DNA from: Enoplolaimus lenunculus
Taxonomy: Eukaryota; Nematoda; Enoplea; Enoplida; Thoracostomopsidae
Length of the DNA: 64,000 bases
Direction of reading: 5' to 3'
NCBI GenBank assembly: GCA_030248215.1
Contig: JASANG010001555.1
Span: forward strand, 124,001-188,000
Shown: piece after piece, positions 27,001-35,541 of the stretch
Layout of the letters: the number at the start of each line of letters is the position of its first letter
Position numbering within the stretch: the stretch's first letter is position 1
Translations under genes and position numbers: made by a program
The notes under the pieces: model-generated
Told to the model about the DNA's origin: nothing
The model's input: only the letters and a program-made list of their open reading frames with translations
The model's database searches: none

Positions 27001-30000
27001 ATTATTCAAAAAAATTGTACGCAATTTTAGCCGGAACACGAATTATGCTGAGTTAAATGTATCGATATGTAGTGCCAGTATGTAAAGACAGCACGATTCG
27101 TGTCAAATTGAAAAATTACATATACTTATTAAACACTTTGTGCAGTTTTGAGGTCATAGTTGTTTTGTGATTTCGTGTTAATGTCAATAGCATTGTGATT
27201 ATTACCTTTGTTTTCAGAAAGTCCTGAATTCATTGAGCGGCCGAAAAATGTTACAATCAAAGAAGGACAAACGGCAGTGCTGCATTGTTTAGTTACTGGA
27301 TCACCAAAACCACGTGTTCGGTTAGTTATCCTTGGATACTGCAAAACTAAATTATAACAACTTTGTTGAGTCACTGCATGTTTTTCAGCAACTGCAATTT
27401 TGCTCATTGTTTTCTGAACAAACTGCGAATTGAATATAATATGTATATTGTTAGATTTAGAATCACTAGCGCGTAGCCAGAAACAAGCAAGTTTTTTATT
27501 TGAAAAATTTTCATAAGTGGGACATTACCATTTAAAATTTGAGTGAAAATCCGTGGGAATGCCTCCGTTCTCCCGCTGCACACGCCTCAGTTTAATACAT
27601 ACTTCAGCACTATCTGCTGTAAATCGGGAATGAAACATTTCTAGTACTGAAACAACATTTGTGGTGCCAGGTAAGCTTAATTACTCATAATTACTCATGT
27701 CATTTACAGCTTGTTTTGTGAAAATCTGTTATAAAGCTGGACGTCCACTATGCGGGTTTTTGCATCGTTTGAACATAACGATTTTGAATGTCGTTTATCT
27801 TGTTCCATCCTTCGCAGTAAGTAGTCTTATTAGCTTATTATGTAACGACGTGCATGTTTTTAGATGGCTGCATGACGATATACCGTTAGTCGCTACCGAT
27901 AGACACTTTTTTCCGTCGGATGGACAAGTTCTTGTTGTTGTTCAGTCGCGGCCTACTGACAGTGGCGTGTATACGTGCGAAGTAAACAACCCGCTTGCCA
28001 ATATGACCGACAGTGCTGTAGTTGCTGTCGAAGGTAACGCATCATTTTCAAACAGAACGCCTCAGAATTGCATGGTGTGGTAGGGACACATTATCTCCAG
28101 TTAGGGCGATGCCACCCCTTGCGCCAACCGGAATTTTTAGGGATCTTATGTAATATTTGGCTGCTGCCCCCAGCCAGCGTGCACCGCTACAAACACAGTA
28201 TCGAATTTGTTTCATTTCAATGAAGCTATTTTACTGTCAACACTGAATTACTTAGTTTTGGGGGAGATAGTCGCCTATTCTGGTTAGGGTTCCTTGAACT
28301 TGCGAAAGATTCACAGGCCCAGCACCCCCTGAAAACCTAATGATAGAAAGTTTTTTCTCTGGAGGTGGATGGTTTTTTCTTTTGGGAAACATAAAAAAAT
28401 TCCATTTTCTGATACGTGTTGACATGTCTTATTAACGATGTTAATAGTGAATGTTCATTGAGTTAGTTATGAGGCTTTGCAACATTAACAGAATTGCAAA
28501 TTTGTACTACAACCACAACGCAATATAGTTGCATTTTTTCAGGTGCTTTAATTGCTGGATCTGCTGCGTCAGATGGAAGCACGGCAGCACTCGATACAGC
28601 GTCGTTGGTTGGCATTATAGTCATGGTGTTATTTGTGTGTATTATACTTACCTCCGTCGTATGGGTATTAATCATTTATGTTCATCGTTATCGTCTTAAA
28701 GCTCGTAAGTATGATTACTGGTTTAGCTATGAGTTAAAATTGTATTTTTCTAGTTTTTGCTATGGTTGGTTTTGTATAATTTTGTTATTCCAGCTTGCAG
28801 AATACAAGTGTTTTACTTGGCAAAAATCGGTTTGCTCTTCTTTGAATCGGCGTGAATTTCTGCATGTAGGGCTACTCGCTAATAGGGCAGTACCTTGAAA
28901 TTCTACTAATGAAAGCGAAAATTATAGGTCATATTAGTTATTAAAAGAGTATAGTAAAACTAGTTTTTGAGCTTGAAAGATATGAAAACTTAATGGGTGT
29001 TAGCAAACAAGAAACTGCTTAAAATATTAAAGTTAATAAGCTGGCCAAATAAATTTATTGTTTGTTAAATTGTATTTGCAGGAGGCGCTGCTTCGTCAGA
29101 TTGCAGTGTATTTTCAAAATCAACAAATACCAGCAGTGTCAGCTCGGCGATAGTTAATGTCCTTTTGCGACGAAACGGTCCCGGCGACGCTGGAACAGGC
29201 CGTCGTGGCGGTGCTGGCCGGTCAAACTATCCGTTTAGACGCAGTTGGGCACCAGAGATGTATTCGGCAGGTAAACTGAAACTAAATAGTTTTTAAATGA
29301 TATTTAGCTGTTCTTCCTCTCATTTTATACTGTAGCCTTATATTTTGTCCTCCCGGATATTTTAAAATGTCCTCCCGGTCGATTTAAAAGATCTCCATCC
29401 CCGGGGCACTCGAAAATTGCTAATTCCTATTTTGCAATGTCGCACATTCTTTTAAAATGCCCCCTTTATCACATTGCAAAATGCCCCCAAGTTCTGTTAC
29501 AGTGGAACAGTGTTGAATTTTGGAATTATATACCATTCATCACAGCTCGCTGTGTTTAGTCGATTGATGCTAAATTTCTCACGGTCTGACAATTGACTCA
29601 AAAAGAATGGTTGAAAAAGTTATTCGGCGCTCCGCCATACTTTTGGGATTGCGCTAAATCAGTTAAATGACCACAACCCATAGATTAGAGGACTGATATG
29701 CTAATTTTGCACCATTCGACTTAGCGACGCAAGCCGCGCCAAACAATATATAAATAATGTTTAATATTTGATAAAAGTTTTTCGGTTTCAAGGGACCCCG
29801 GGACCTCAAAAAATTCGAATGTTTCAGAAATTGAAATTTAAGTGTGGAATGATCAGTGGGACTCATGAAAAGTAAGCTTAAGTATGCAAAAAATTCTAAA
29901 TCCCATTAGTTTTACCAGAGATGTATTCGGCAGGTAAACTGAAACTAAGTAGTTTTTAAATGATATTTAGCTGTTCTTCCTCTCATTTTATACTGTAGCC

Positions 30001-33000
30001 TTATATTTTGTCCTCCCGGATATTTTAAAATGTCCTCCCGGATATTTTAAAATGTCCTCCCGGTCGATTTAAAAGATCTCCATCCCCGGGGCACTCGAAA
30101 ATTGCTAATTCCTATTTTGCAATGTCGCACATTCTTTTAAAATGCCCCGTTTATCACATTGCAAAATGCCCCCAAGTTCTGTTACAGTGGAACAATGTTG
30201 AATTTTGGAATTATATTCCATTCATCACAGCTCGCTGTGTTTAGTTGATTGATGCTAAATTTCTCACGGTCAGACAATTGACTCAAAAAGAATGGTTGAA
30301 AAAGTTATTCGGCGCTCCGCCATACTTTTGGGATTGCGCTAAATCAGTTAAATGACCACAACCCATAGATTAGAGGACTGATATGCTAATTTTGCACCAT
30401 TCGACTTAGCGACGCAAGCCGCGCCAAACAATATATAAATAATGTTTAATATTTGATAAAAGTTTTTCGGTATCAAGGGACCCCGGGACCTCAAAAAATT
30501 CGAATGTTTCAAAAATTGAAATTTAAGTGTGGAATGATCAGTGGGACTCATGAAAAGTAAGCTTAAGTATGCAAAAAATTCTAAATCCCATTAGTTTTAG
30601 GAGAATGCGGCCGTGGCATCCCACGGTATATAAATTGTTGAATTTTTGACAAATTATTATGGGTCCCAAGGGTGCCCTCTGGACCTCAAAAATTCGAATG
30701 TCTCATAAATTGCGATTAAGTGTTGAACGCTCAGCGGGGGTCACGAAAAGCTTATGTGCAAAAATTTTCAAAATCAGACCATTTTTTTAATAATGCGACC
30801 GCGTTTCGGTGGGAATATTTAACAAAAAAGACCTATATTGTTTTGGGAGGCAGCTTGGTAAGACGGCGATGAGTTAAATTACGAGTTGAGTTCAAGTTTA
30901 CGCCATGGAAACGAGTTCAGGTTACCACTTTGGAAATAATTAATTTTTAATGCTATATTTGACGGCGTTTAACTATAATGGCGGGGGGGCATTATAAAAT
31001 AGGGTGCATTATAAAATGTGACACCGACAGTTTTGAGTCGAAGTATTTTACCTGAAAGCCGTGATTAGATATGAATATTGAATAATGGTCTTCGGATATT
31101 GGTTTGTGCGTGTGACTTCCTCAAAGTATTTTAGTGAAAATAATATATTCGCGTTGTTTAATCATTGTCAATAAAGACATGACCCGTTTGTGTTAATAGT
31201 TTGACTTGCAATGTTTATGCTCGTACAGGTTTCCACAGTTATTACAAGCATAACGGTAACGGTTCGCAGTCTGGTGGTTCGACATCGAATGGGGGCAATT
31301 ATTTGGGCTGTGGCAGTGATGATGGCGCTGATCGATTCAGTACGGGCGGAACAGGGATTTATGGTCCAGGCGGGCCGCCATCTTCAGTTGGAGGCCTTAG
31401 TGGGGGCCGGTCGTTAGGCCTAACTGGCGCCGGCACGGGCGTTGTCGGCCTGAGTTCTCCTAGTTCGCAGGGCACTGGTAGTACACCATCTGGTTTACAC
31501 CAACAAATCCGAATTAACCCAACCGGGCCGCCTGCGGCGCCGATTATCGGTGTCACTGTAACAGCTATGCCTGGTTATACTGGAGCTATGAAAGCTGCAA
31601 GTCCTAGCCCGCATGGGTCTGGATTGGTTGGAACTAGTGCCCCTATAATTCAATTACCAGGCGTAATACATTCGGTTAGTGGTGACCGCAGCCCAAGCAA
31701 TTTGTCCGCATCGAGCAAGCGTGATTCAATGCAAGGTCCACCATTATCGAATGCTTTGATCGTAGCCAATGGAACTGGTAACGGTATTTTTACTAGTACA
31801 CACTCGTATTTGATACCGAAAACACGTCGTTCGCTAGCTGACTCAAGCACATCATCGGGAGGACAAGCCCTAAATGGCCGTACACCGTTCGAGGAACACC
31901 CTATGGTGGATCTGCCTACCCTGACTCAGCTTATTGGACCGGGAACTGTTGGTTTAGTACCAGATACCTCTTGCAGCAGAAGCAGTCGGCCGAAAACAAC
32001 GAACGCTCAGAGATCTGGCAGGCCTAATGTTCAGCCACCTGCTCCGCCATCTGTGACAGGTAAGAATTATAATTAGTTCTTGTGTAGCTTTTTAGCAAAA
32101 CACATTTGCAGATCTTTATTGTGTCATAATTGTGAGTTATGGCTTTGTTAAAGACAACAGTTCTATAATGCATTAAATTGCAGTCAGTTACTTAACTCTG
32201 TGAAATTTGCCATAATTGAGCTGATTCAAAAACTGTAATTACTTTACAATTTCAATTTCTGTTCCTAGGTTCAACATTTGGAAAAGTCATAAAACAGCCA
32301 GCTGTAGGCGCTGCAAAAACTGGCCGTCAGGGATTGACTCCTTCGAACTATAGCGCTTCAGAGGATAGTTGCAGCGAAGTAAGCTATTATCCTAGCAGCA
32401 CACTAGAATACAACGACTCAACGATCGATTCTCGCCGGTTGTCCGGCTGTGTGGTTCCGAACGACGCGCCTGGATACCTAGGCCGTGCTATAGGACCACT
32501 AATGGCTGAATACGGCCTTCGTGGTTCGTTCAGCGGATGTGATGGCGACGATATTGCAATGCTACCAGCGCCATCGACAACACTTGCTGAATTTGATAGA
32601 TATACCGCGTCATGTCTTCGTGGTAACGGTTCACGATTGGGTCATAGAGTTGTCTACGACGCTAATCCGAACGTCGGTGTAGATCCGTCTGTGCCGCACT
32701 TGATTATATCGTCGTCTGCCGGTGGGACGCTAGCGTCGTCGCGATGTTCGCAAAGCGAAGTGGAAGAAGATGACGACGATGATCAGTCGCGTCGCCGCCA
32801 AGCAGCAGCCGTTGAAGCACTTGCTATTTACGATAAGCGTGCCAGTTTCTCGGAAACTGGCACAAGCGATGTTGATGATGCAGTTGCTACTGGTGGCGAC
32901 CTTGGGACTTTGAGTCGTGATGTCGCCGCGGAATGCTCCGATCGCGAAATGATTACTCCAGTGCCTCCGGTAATGACGAGTTTCGGCAGTCCAAACGCGA

Positions 33001-34544
33001 TCCAAACGGTCAACAGTTCAAATATGGCGGTCAATAATGGTAAGCTAGTAGCTAGTGATGGCGCCGTAGCTGGGTATCGTGACCATATCGGTAACAAAGG
33101 CGGTATCGGATTGACGCAAGGCAGTGTAACTGGGGGTGGACGTCCGATTAGCGTTGCAAGCAGTATTGGTGGCGACGATAACAGTATCAGTTTGAGTAGT
33201 AATAGTGGAGCAGGCACTACGTCTCTAGCAGCAGATGTTGGTTGCCACGTTGGCCAAAGTGAACTAGCCGCCTCTGTTAATGTTTCTACTGGTTTACCCT
33301 CGAAAGACAATAGTTCGGCTACACCTGATAGTTCGATTGAAGTTAAAAATCCAGTTGCGGTCAACAAAAATAGTTCGAGGGCACGTGTTGCTAGTCATTT
33401 GTCAAATTATACTGCCGGTGGTCAGCAAACCAGACTGAGTACTTTCAAGCCTCAGCAGCCGCAACAACAGCAACCACTAGATTCGAACTTAGTTCCTATA
33501 TATGGTCAGATAAGAAAATCGCATAGTCCCAGCACTAATGGCAAATTGGGAGCAACTGCTGTCAGTGATGGCGGTACAAAAAACTCGGCGTTTGCTTCGG
33601 ATTCTACAGATTGTAATGGCGACATAACTAATGGCTTGTCATCAAACATGCAGTCTCCCCCGAATAATTCGACTGATAGCCCTGTTTCGTACGGAACTGG
33701 TTGTCAACTTTTACCGAATGGAACACATGGTGACCCAAACGATAGCGATATGATTGTGCCAATATACGCTACGATACGTCGCACTCCAAAAGGGAGCACC
33801 CAAAATGGTGGTTTCATGTCACGTGGAGGACGTAAGCGTGGCCGCCTATTCGCCGGTGACTTAGCTACCACTGCAGCAGCCGCGAAATCGAAAAATGGCG
33901 CCAAATTGTTCGATTCGACTAGTAATTTGACATCGACGGGTACGCATGTTCCAAGTAGTTTTCGATGCTCAGCAACGGCAAGCAGCACGAACAATATTTA
34001 TTTAACCGATAATTACTGTGATGACAACGGTGACTACGAGCACGATTATGATAGCAATGGCAATGGAACAATGTACAGTAACTCTGGTGGGCCGTACAAG
34101 CGTATGGAACTCAAGGCACTGCTTTTACTCGGAGCTAAAACTGGCGATGCTAAAAATCGCGGCACAAAATGCCGTGGGGCTACCTCGAGTTCTGTGGCCA
34201 CCGCCACAGTGGATGCGGCGGCAGCAAAAAAGCGTCGATCAACTACAAGCGAAAATGATGCCTGGAATGACAGTTCTTTGATTGATTCGCCAGACTCTAA
34301 CCGGAAGGGCCCAACAGCAGGAAACATTGGGAAACTTCAACAGTCATCCAATGGTGTACTTACCCAGAGCATAGGATCGAGTCTTACCTCAAGGTTCAGT
34401 GGGCAAGCGGTTTCGTCTGGCCCATCGCTCAAAGCTGGATTCTTCGGTGGTGGCAGTGCCGCTAATGATCCACAACAAAGCGAGCCATTGCTTGCAAGTT
34501 CATCTCCTGCAGCGTCCAGTACTGATAGTCAGGCGGCCAGATGA
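1..34544 (+). CDS. LRIG: LRIG-type receptor (16 LRR + 3 Ig + TM + giant tail), 5' end outside window
   Basis: This is a single-pass membrane protein of the LRIG/SMA-10 family, known to modulate BMP and receptor tyrosine kinase signalling and receptor trafficking. Exons read from the sequence: 1-88, 1223-1297, 2750-2821, 3131-3202, 19566-19703, 20165-20311, 20716-20931, 21185-21415, 21721-21939, 22696-22913, 23398-23534, 24034-24268, 24611-25123, 27218-27320, 27864-28033, 28543-28704, 29082-29270, 31229-32059 and 32269-34544 (TGA). All junctions are GT-AG and the phases agree throughout, giving about 2,029 residues in the window. The order is LRR N-cap, 16 LRRs, LRR C-cap, Ig1-3, membrane span, tail. 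Three Ig domains after about 15 LRRs separate LRIG from LINGO, AMIGO and Kekkon (one Ig) and from peroxidasin (peroxidase domain). The tail, near 1,100 residues, is far longer than the roughly 300 known for vertebrate LRIGs. The start codon and signal peptide are upstream of the window. Confidence 0.9.
89..1222 (+). other. LRIG intron with a hAT MITE
   Basis: This intron joins the LRR N-cap exon to LRR 1. It holds an intact hAT MITE (451-847) and, at about 1040-1125, the end of another degenerate repeat (ending GAGCTCCCATCCCTA). Nothing else was recognised. Confidence 0.6.
451..847. mobile_element. hAT-type MITE (family A), intact copy
   Basis: The element starts CAGGGTGCAACCGGAATT and ends AATTCCGGTTGCACCCTG, a perfect inverted repeat. 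It is flanked by the 8-bp target duplication GCATAGAT (443-450 and 848-855), which is diagnostic of hAT transposition. Runs of the hexamer TTCCGG lie inside both ends. It has no transposase, so it moved with enzyme made elsewhere. It is almost identical, in inverse orientation, to the copy at 51693. Confidence 0.92.
1223..3202 (+). CDS. LRIG: LRIG exons carrying LRR 1-3
   Basis: Three exons at 1223-1297 (75 bp), 2750-2821 (72 bp) and 3131-3202 (72 bp) each encode one LRR: DLGNNSISQLKAVNL, DLSRNHLSFIDPDVF and MLQKNQLVSPLRVNDL. All are phase 2 to phase 2, so each could be skipped or duplicated without breaking the frame. A LINE fragment lies antisense in the intron just before 2750. Confidence 0.85.
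1680..2715 (-). mobile_element. LINE (non-LTR retrotransposon) 3' fragment with RNase H
   Basis: An uninterrupted 328-codon frame (2712 to 1726, minus strand) encodes an RNase H domain with its acidic set visible: D54 (IWSDGSV), E94 (YRAELVAIDAAL), D120 (LLSDSQSAL) and D175 (GLEGNERVDSIAK). A terminal C-x2-C-x8-H-x3-C knuckle follows (CQDCLMADDTFQHVLC). This is the C-terminal end of the ORF2 of a LINE group that keeps RNase H (I/R1/LOA-like). The reverse transcriptase part is absent, as in a 5'-truncated insertion. An AAC-rich simple tail lies at about 1690-1710. It is much more GC-rich than its surroundings. Confidence 0.85.
4469..4879. mobile_element. hAT-type MITE (family A)
   Basis: The ends are CAGGGTGCAACCGGAATT and TTCCGGTTGCACCCTC. 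The flanks GCATTATA and GTATTATG match at 6 of 8 bases, a decayed target duplication. The internal sequence belongs to a subfamily shared with 12741, 14740 and 18511. Confidence 0.8.
7540..8010. repeat. Dispersed repeat, paired with 14990-15294
   Basis: The left part reads AGGGGCGTTACAATATCTCA followed by CCTAAG-rich sequence. A segment near 7735-7760 (CCAAAACATAGAATAGTGGA) recurs near 15060-15080. Both copies end in a CCGGTYGC(A/G)CCCTG motif resembling a hAT MITE end. It is probably a composite or a further MITE subfamily. Confidence 0.5.
9870..9966. mobile_element. GC-rich 97-bp palindromic mini-element
   Basis: The sequence begins GGTTGCGCTATA and ends TATAGCGCAACC, an exact 12-bp inverted repeat, with almost only G and C between (CGCCGCGCGCTGCCGG ... 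CGCGCGCCGGCCGC). It would fold into a near-continuous hairpin. The flanks are ordinary AT-rich intron. It looks like a very short MITE, though no clear target duplication is visible. Confidence 0.6.
10939..11350. mobile_element. hAT-type MITE (family A), degraded
   Basis: The left end AGGGAGCAACCGGAATTCCG matches the family. The interior shows the same order of motifs as 4469 (a segment around CAATCACCGAAAATGAGCC and the TTTCACCAATGATA stretch). The right end is lost after TTCCGGTAATTATT. Confidence 0.65.
12741..13050. mobile_element. hAT-type MITE (family A), left-truncated
   Basis: The right end AATTCCGGTTGCGCCCTG is kept, and the interior matches the 4469 and 18511 copies (TTGACAATCGCCGACAATAA, ATTTTTCGGTGGCATGTATG). 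The left inverted repeat is missing. Confidence 0.7.
14740..14955. mobile_element. hAT-type MITE (family A), fragment in reverse orientation
   Basis: The segment AACGGAACCGGAAAATGAAA through TGTTGCACCTTGGG is the reverse complement of the interior and one end of the 4469/18511 subfamily. It lies near a second repeat whose end at about 15280-15292 reads TCGGTCGCACCCTGG. Confidence 0.6.
16729..16811 (-). pseudogene. tRNA-like pseudogene with a 3' CCA
   Basis: On the minus strand the sequence has a good T arm (GTGGGTTCGAGCCCTAC), a D-arm-like GTCACTGGTTACAGCAGC and an anticodon-region CGGACCGGTAATCC. It ends CTGCACCA just before AAAATTTT. The genomic CCA suggests copying from a mature tRNA. The acceptor and anticodon stems pair poorly, so I do not assign an amino acid. 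It could also be the head of a tRNA-derived SINE. Confidence 0.5.
18511..18911. mobile_element. hAT-type MITE (family A)
   Basis: The copy begins CAGGGTGTAACAGGAATTAC and ends TTCCGGTGCACCCT. The interior matches the copy at 4469. No target duplication is visible at its flanks, and the ends have decayed. Confidence 0.7.
19566..21939 (+). CDS. LRIG: LRIG exons carrying LRR 4-16
   Basis: Five exons (19566-19703, 20165-20311, 20716-20931, 21185-21415, 21721-21939), all phase 2, encode 13 LRRs with clear L-x-L-x2-N-x-L cores such as NMENNGLRRI, DLSGNNLTTI, RLDRNQIRTL, NLSSNAITHM, DLSHNSLSNI and DLRHNPISTI. Each exon carries two or three repeats, unlike the single-repeat exons further 5'. The repeat at 21185 has a longer stretch with a free cysteine (WKYCANVATL). 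This is the extracellular ligand- or partner-binding solenoid. Confidence 0.92.
19894..20093. mobile_element. Putative 200-bp MITE
   Basis: The left end GTGGCGCTATAC is the inverse of the right end GCATAGCGCCAC (11 of 12 bases). It sits in the intron between two LRR exons. It has no coding capacity and no obvious target duplication, and its family is unknown. Confidence 0.45.
22027..22135. repeat. Degenerate interstitial TTAGGC tract
   Basis: GCTTAAGCTTAGGCGTAG is followed by CCTAAGC-type units in the opposite sense. The tract ends near AAATGTACAAGAACC. The same ending motif (TGTACAAGAGCC) follows the tract at 51020-51090, and its inverse precedes the one at 16930-17010. This marks a second TTAGGC-bearing repeat family. 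Confidence 0.65.
22696..22913 (+). CDS. LRIG: LRIG exon: LRR C-terminal cap
   Basis: The translation contains LVCDCQVRWLGAWLK, later LTCRHPPAL and ENLTC: the C-x-C ... C ... C pattern of an LRRCT domain. It sits directly between the last LRR and the first Ig exon. The incoming split codon gives Ile (AT+C), and the outgoing phase is 1. The spacer between the cysteine pairs (GYQGTDNSNALINSDNSG) is somewhat longer than usual. Confidence 0.9.
23398..24268 (+). CDS. LRIG: LRIG exons: first Ig domain
   Basis: Exons 23398-23534 and 24034-24268 encode an I-set Ig domain. The first half has MTLECVAG and VTWKFEDE (B-strand Cys, C-strand Trp). The second half has the D-x-G-x-Y-x-C motif (DHGGYQCIISNPFGAAYSDKAVVVVHG). 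The intron after the Trp splits the domain at phase 0; the outer boundaries are phase 1, the usual phase for Ig modules. Confidence 0.9.
24611..25123 (+). CDS. LRIG: LRIG exon: second Ig domain with long insert
   Basis: The exon encodes FPYFIQTPPATLRFN, RLVCAAGGYPEPEVSWRKL and then DSGNYSCVAQNEAGRVATNVSL, an I-set Ig domain. The two disulphide cysteines are about 124 residues apart instead of the usual 40-55. The extra stretch is rich in Ser, Gly and Asn and lies between the C and F strands. The frame requires the acceptor GCAGAG|AT at 24611; the nearer GCAG two bases upstream would shift the frame. Confidence 0.88.
25124..27217 (+). other. LRIG intron with an antisense LINE fragment
   Basis: The intron between Ig2 and Ig3 holds a LINE reverse-transcriptase tail on the minus strand (about 25290-25990). 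From about 26000 to 27217 the sequence is AT-rich and I recognise nothing in it. Confidence 0.6.
25290..25990 (-). mobile_element. LINE reverse-transcriptase tail, decayed
   Basis: The minus-strand translations read FVYLGDRLNAGEGCLNAVTA, VRSAMVYGGEAWVLRK and then SRLRWFGHVLRQDERC, the hallmark end of a LINE reverse transcriptase (YLG, ARVR-x-GW, YG-E-W and RLRWFGH motifs). The frame is broken at least once, between about 25606 and 25640, and the 5' part is missing. It lies antisense to LRIG in an intron and differs from the RNase H-bearing LINE at 1.7 kb. Confidence 0.85.
27218..28033 (+). CDS. LRIG: LRIG exons: third Ig domain
   Basis: Exons 27218-27320 and 27864-28033 encode SPEFIERPKNVTIKEGQT, AVLHCLVTGSPKPRVRW and then RPTDSGVYTCEVNNPLA, a complete I-set Ig domain. 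The split codon CG|A gives the Arg before the conserved Trp. Phase 1 outer boundaries match the other Ig modules. The 543-bp internal intron contains a degenerate repeat but no exon. Confidence 0.9.
28543..28704 (+). CDS. LRIG: LRIG exon: transmembrane segment
   Basis: After a short Ala/Ser-rich juxtamembrane stretch the exon encodes a strongly hydrophobic run starting LVGIIVMVLFVCIILTS and ending VLIIYV. It is followed by HRYRLKAR, a positively charged stop-transfer segment. This orients the LRR and Ig domains outside the cell and everything after 29082 inside it. Confidence 0.9.
29082..29270 (+). CDS. LRIG: LRIG exon: proximal cytoplasmic tail
   Basis: Phase 1 exon of 189 bp encoding a Ser/Gly/Arg-rich segment (SSDCSVFSKSTNTSSVSS ... 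RRSWAPEMYSAG). Its last bases and its splice donor are duplicated 663 bp downstream, inside the next intron. Confidence 0.85.
29251..30800 (+). repeat. Tandem duplication (about 663 bp) inside LRIG intron
   Basis: Unit 1 (29251-29913) and unit 2 (29914-about 30599) are nearly identical. Both start with the last 20 bases of the exon and its donor (ACCAGAGATGTATTCGGCAG|GTAAACTG). They share a short internal repeat, TCCTCCCGGATATTTTAAAA, present twice in unit 1 and three times in unit 2. A third, much more diverged partial copy lies at about 30640-30800 (CAAGGGTGCCCTCTGGACCTC region). So an old repeat appears to have been copied again recently. Confidence 0.85.
31229..32059 (+). CDS. LRIG: LRIG exon: Gly/Ser-rich tail segment
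   Basis: The exon encodes about 277 residues of low-complexity Gly/Ser/Thr/Pro sequence with no recognisable fold. It starts by completing a Gly codon (G+GT) and ends ACAG|GTAAGA. The cytoplasmic position is inferred from the preceding membrane span. Possible phosphorylation-rich patches (SPSPHGSG, TRRSLADSSTSS) are visible, but no function can be assigned from sequence. Confidence 0.85.
32269..34544 (+). CDS. LRIG: LRIG last exon: distal tail with paired VPIYxxIR motifs
   Basis: This 2,276-bp exon encodes about 757 residues and ends with TGA at 34542. It opens with GSTFGKVIKQP, which resembles a short G-T-F-G-K motif I recall from vertebrate LRIG tails. It then continues with Ser/Asn/Gly-rich sequence, an acidic-basic patch (EEDDDDDQSRRRQ), a Gln run, and two copies of one tyrosine motif: VPIYGQIRK (33492-33518) and VPIYATIRR (33756-33782). 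Both fit the Y-x-x-hydrophobic form of endocytic signals. The exon is clearly coding because the frame stays open over 2.2 kb in step with the upstream exons. Confidence 0.85.
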
Positions 34545-35493
34545 GACGCGGCATTCAATTGCCGTGGAATGGTTATTTTTAAAGCGGAAGTAACGGTTAT
34601 TATGAAACTGACGTACATCTTACGCTGCGTTGTGCTTAAATTAGAACCGACAGTTATTGTAAAAGATGCACGGTGCCAATGTAATGATTCGACTGTACTT
34701 CTAGTTGATCACAAGTTATACCATGAGTTGCAATGGTATAAATTGAACATGTAAGTATTACTTGGACCTCAGTTGGAAAATATTAAATATTGAGTAGTTC
34801 AATCGCACCAATATACAGCACAGTCCCAGTGTATAATTGAATGCGACTGTTGGTTTGTTTACGTTAGCCATCGAATATCGACCAAGAGATGTTCCAATAG
34901 AATGACGATACGTGGCTAAACTGAAGGTGGTTGATTCTATACTATGGAGCTTCTAGTCGTTGATTTCAAATTTATTCGCTTGTTTTATGTGTAATTTTTC
35001 GTGCGACGTATCGTACTATTTTAACATTGTTGTACAGCCTCATTATGAATCTCTGGAAGTGCAAAACGTAAAATGCTTCTTAATTACCGACGTACGTACT
35101 GTGTCAATTCGTGAATCTGATGTATTGCGTATTTATTATGAATGGTATTGTTACATTTCATGTGCCCAAAACTTTAGTTATTTGGTGCAGCAATATCTGG
35201 CGGATCAGTGGATGTTTTGACGGCCTAATATCGCCTTGTCCAGTGGCAATTTTGTACACGGAAAAATGTTCTTTTTAGGCTTTAACAGCAATATAACCTG
35301 AACCAAATGGTTTTTCAGATATAAGAAAGTTTTTGCTGAGAGTTTTGTTCGCGTGTTACTTATCGGTATACAAGAATGTAGGTTTACTTTGTACCATGCG
35401 TTATATTTCAACCATCCAATCCTATCCGTGACATAAAAATGAAATTTAAGGCCACGCACTCTGTTTGTGTCGAACCTATCCATATAATCTCCG

Positions 35494-35541
35494 GAAGGTG
35501 AAAAAATGCCGGAACCGGAACCGGAATTCCGGTTGCACCCT
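35494..35541. mobile_element. Solo end of hAT MITE family A
   Basis: Only about 48 bp are present: GGAAGGTGAAAAAATGCCGG, then CCGGAACC hexamers and AATTCCGGTTGCACCCTG. It equals the terminal part of the copy at 51693-52095, so it is a truncated or deletion-derived remnant. Confidence 0.65.

Noticed and set aside
29251-30599. Two long near-identical direct repeats that could be read as terminal repeats of a retroelement
   Set aside because: They are immediately adjacent with no interior region, and both begin with exon sequence and a splice donor. That makes them a plain tandem duplication.
32828-33367. 179-codon minus-strand open frame, and other antisense frames in 31.3-34.3 kb
   Set aside because: Shadows of the LRIG tail exon. 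Their composition mirrors the sense codons and no domain is recognisable.
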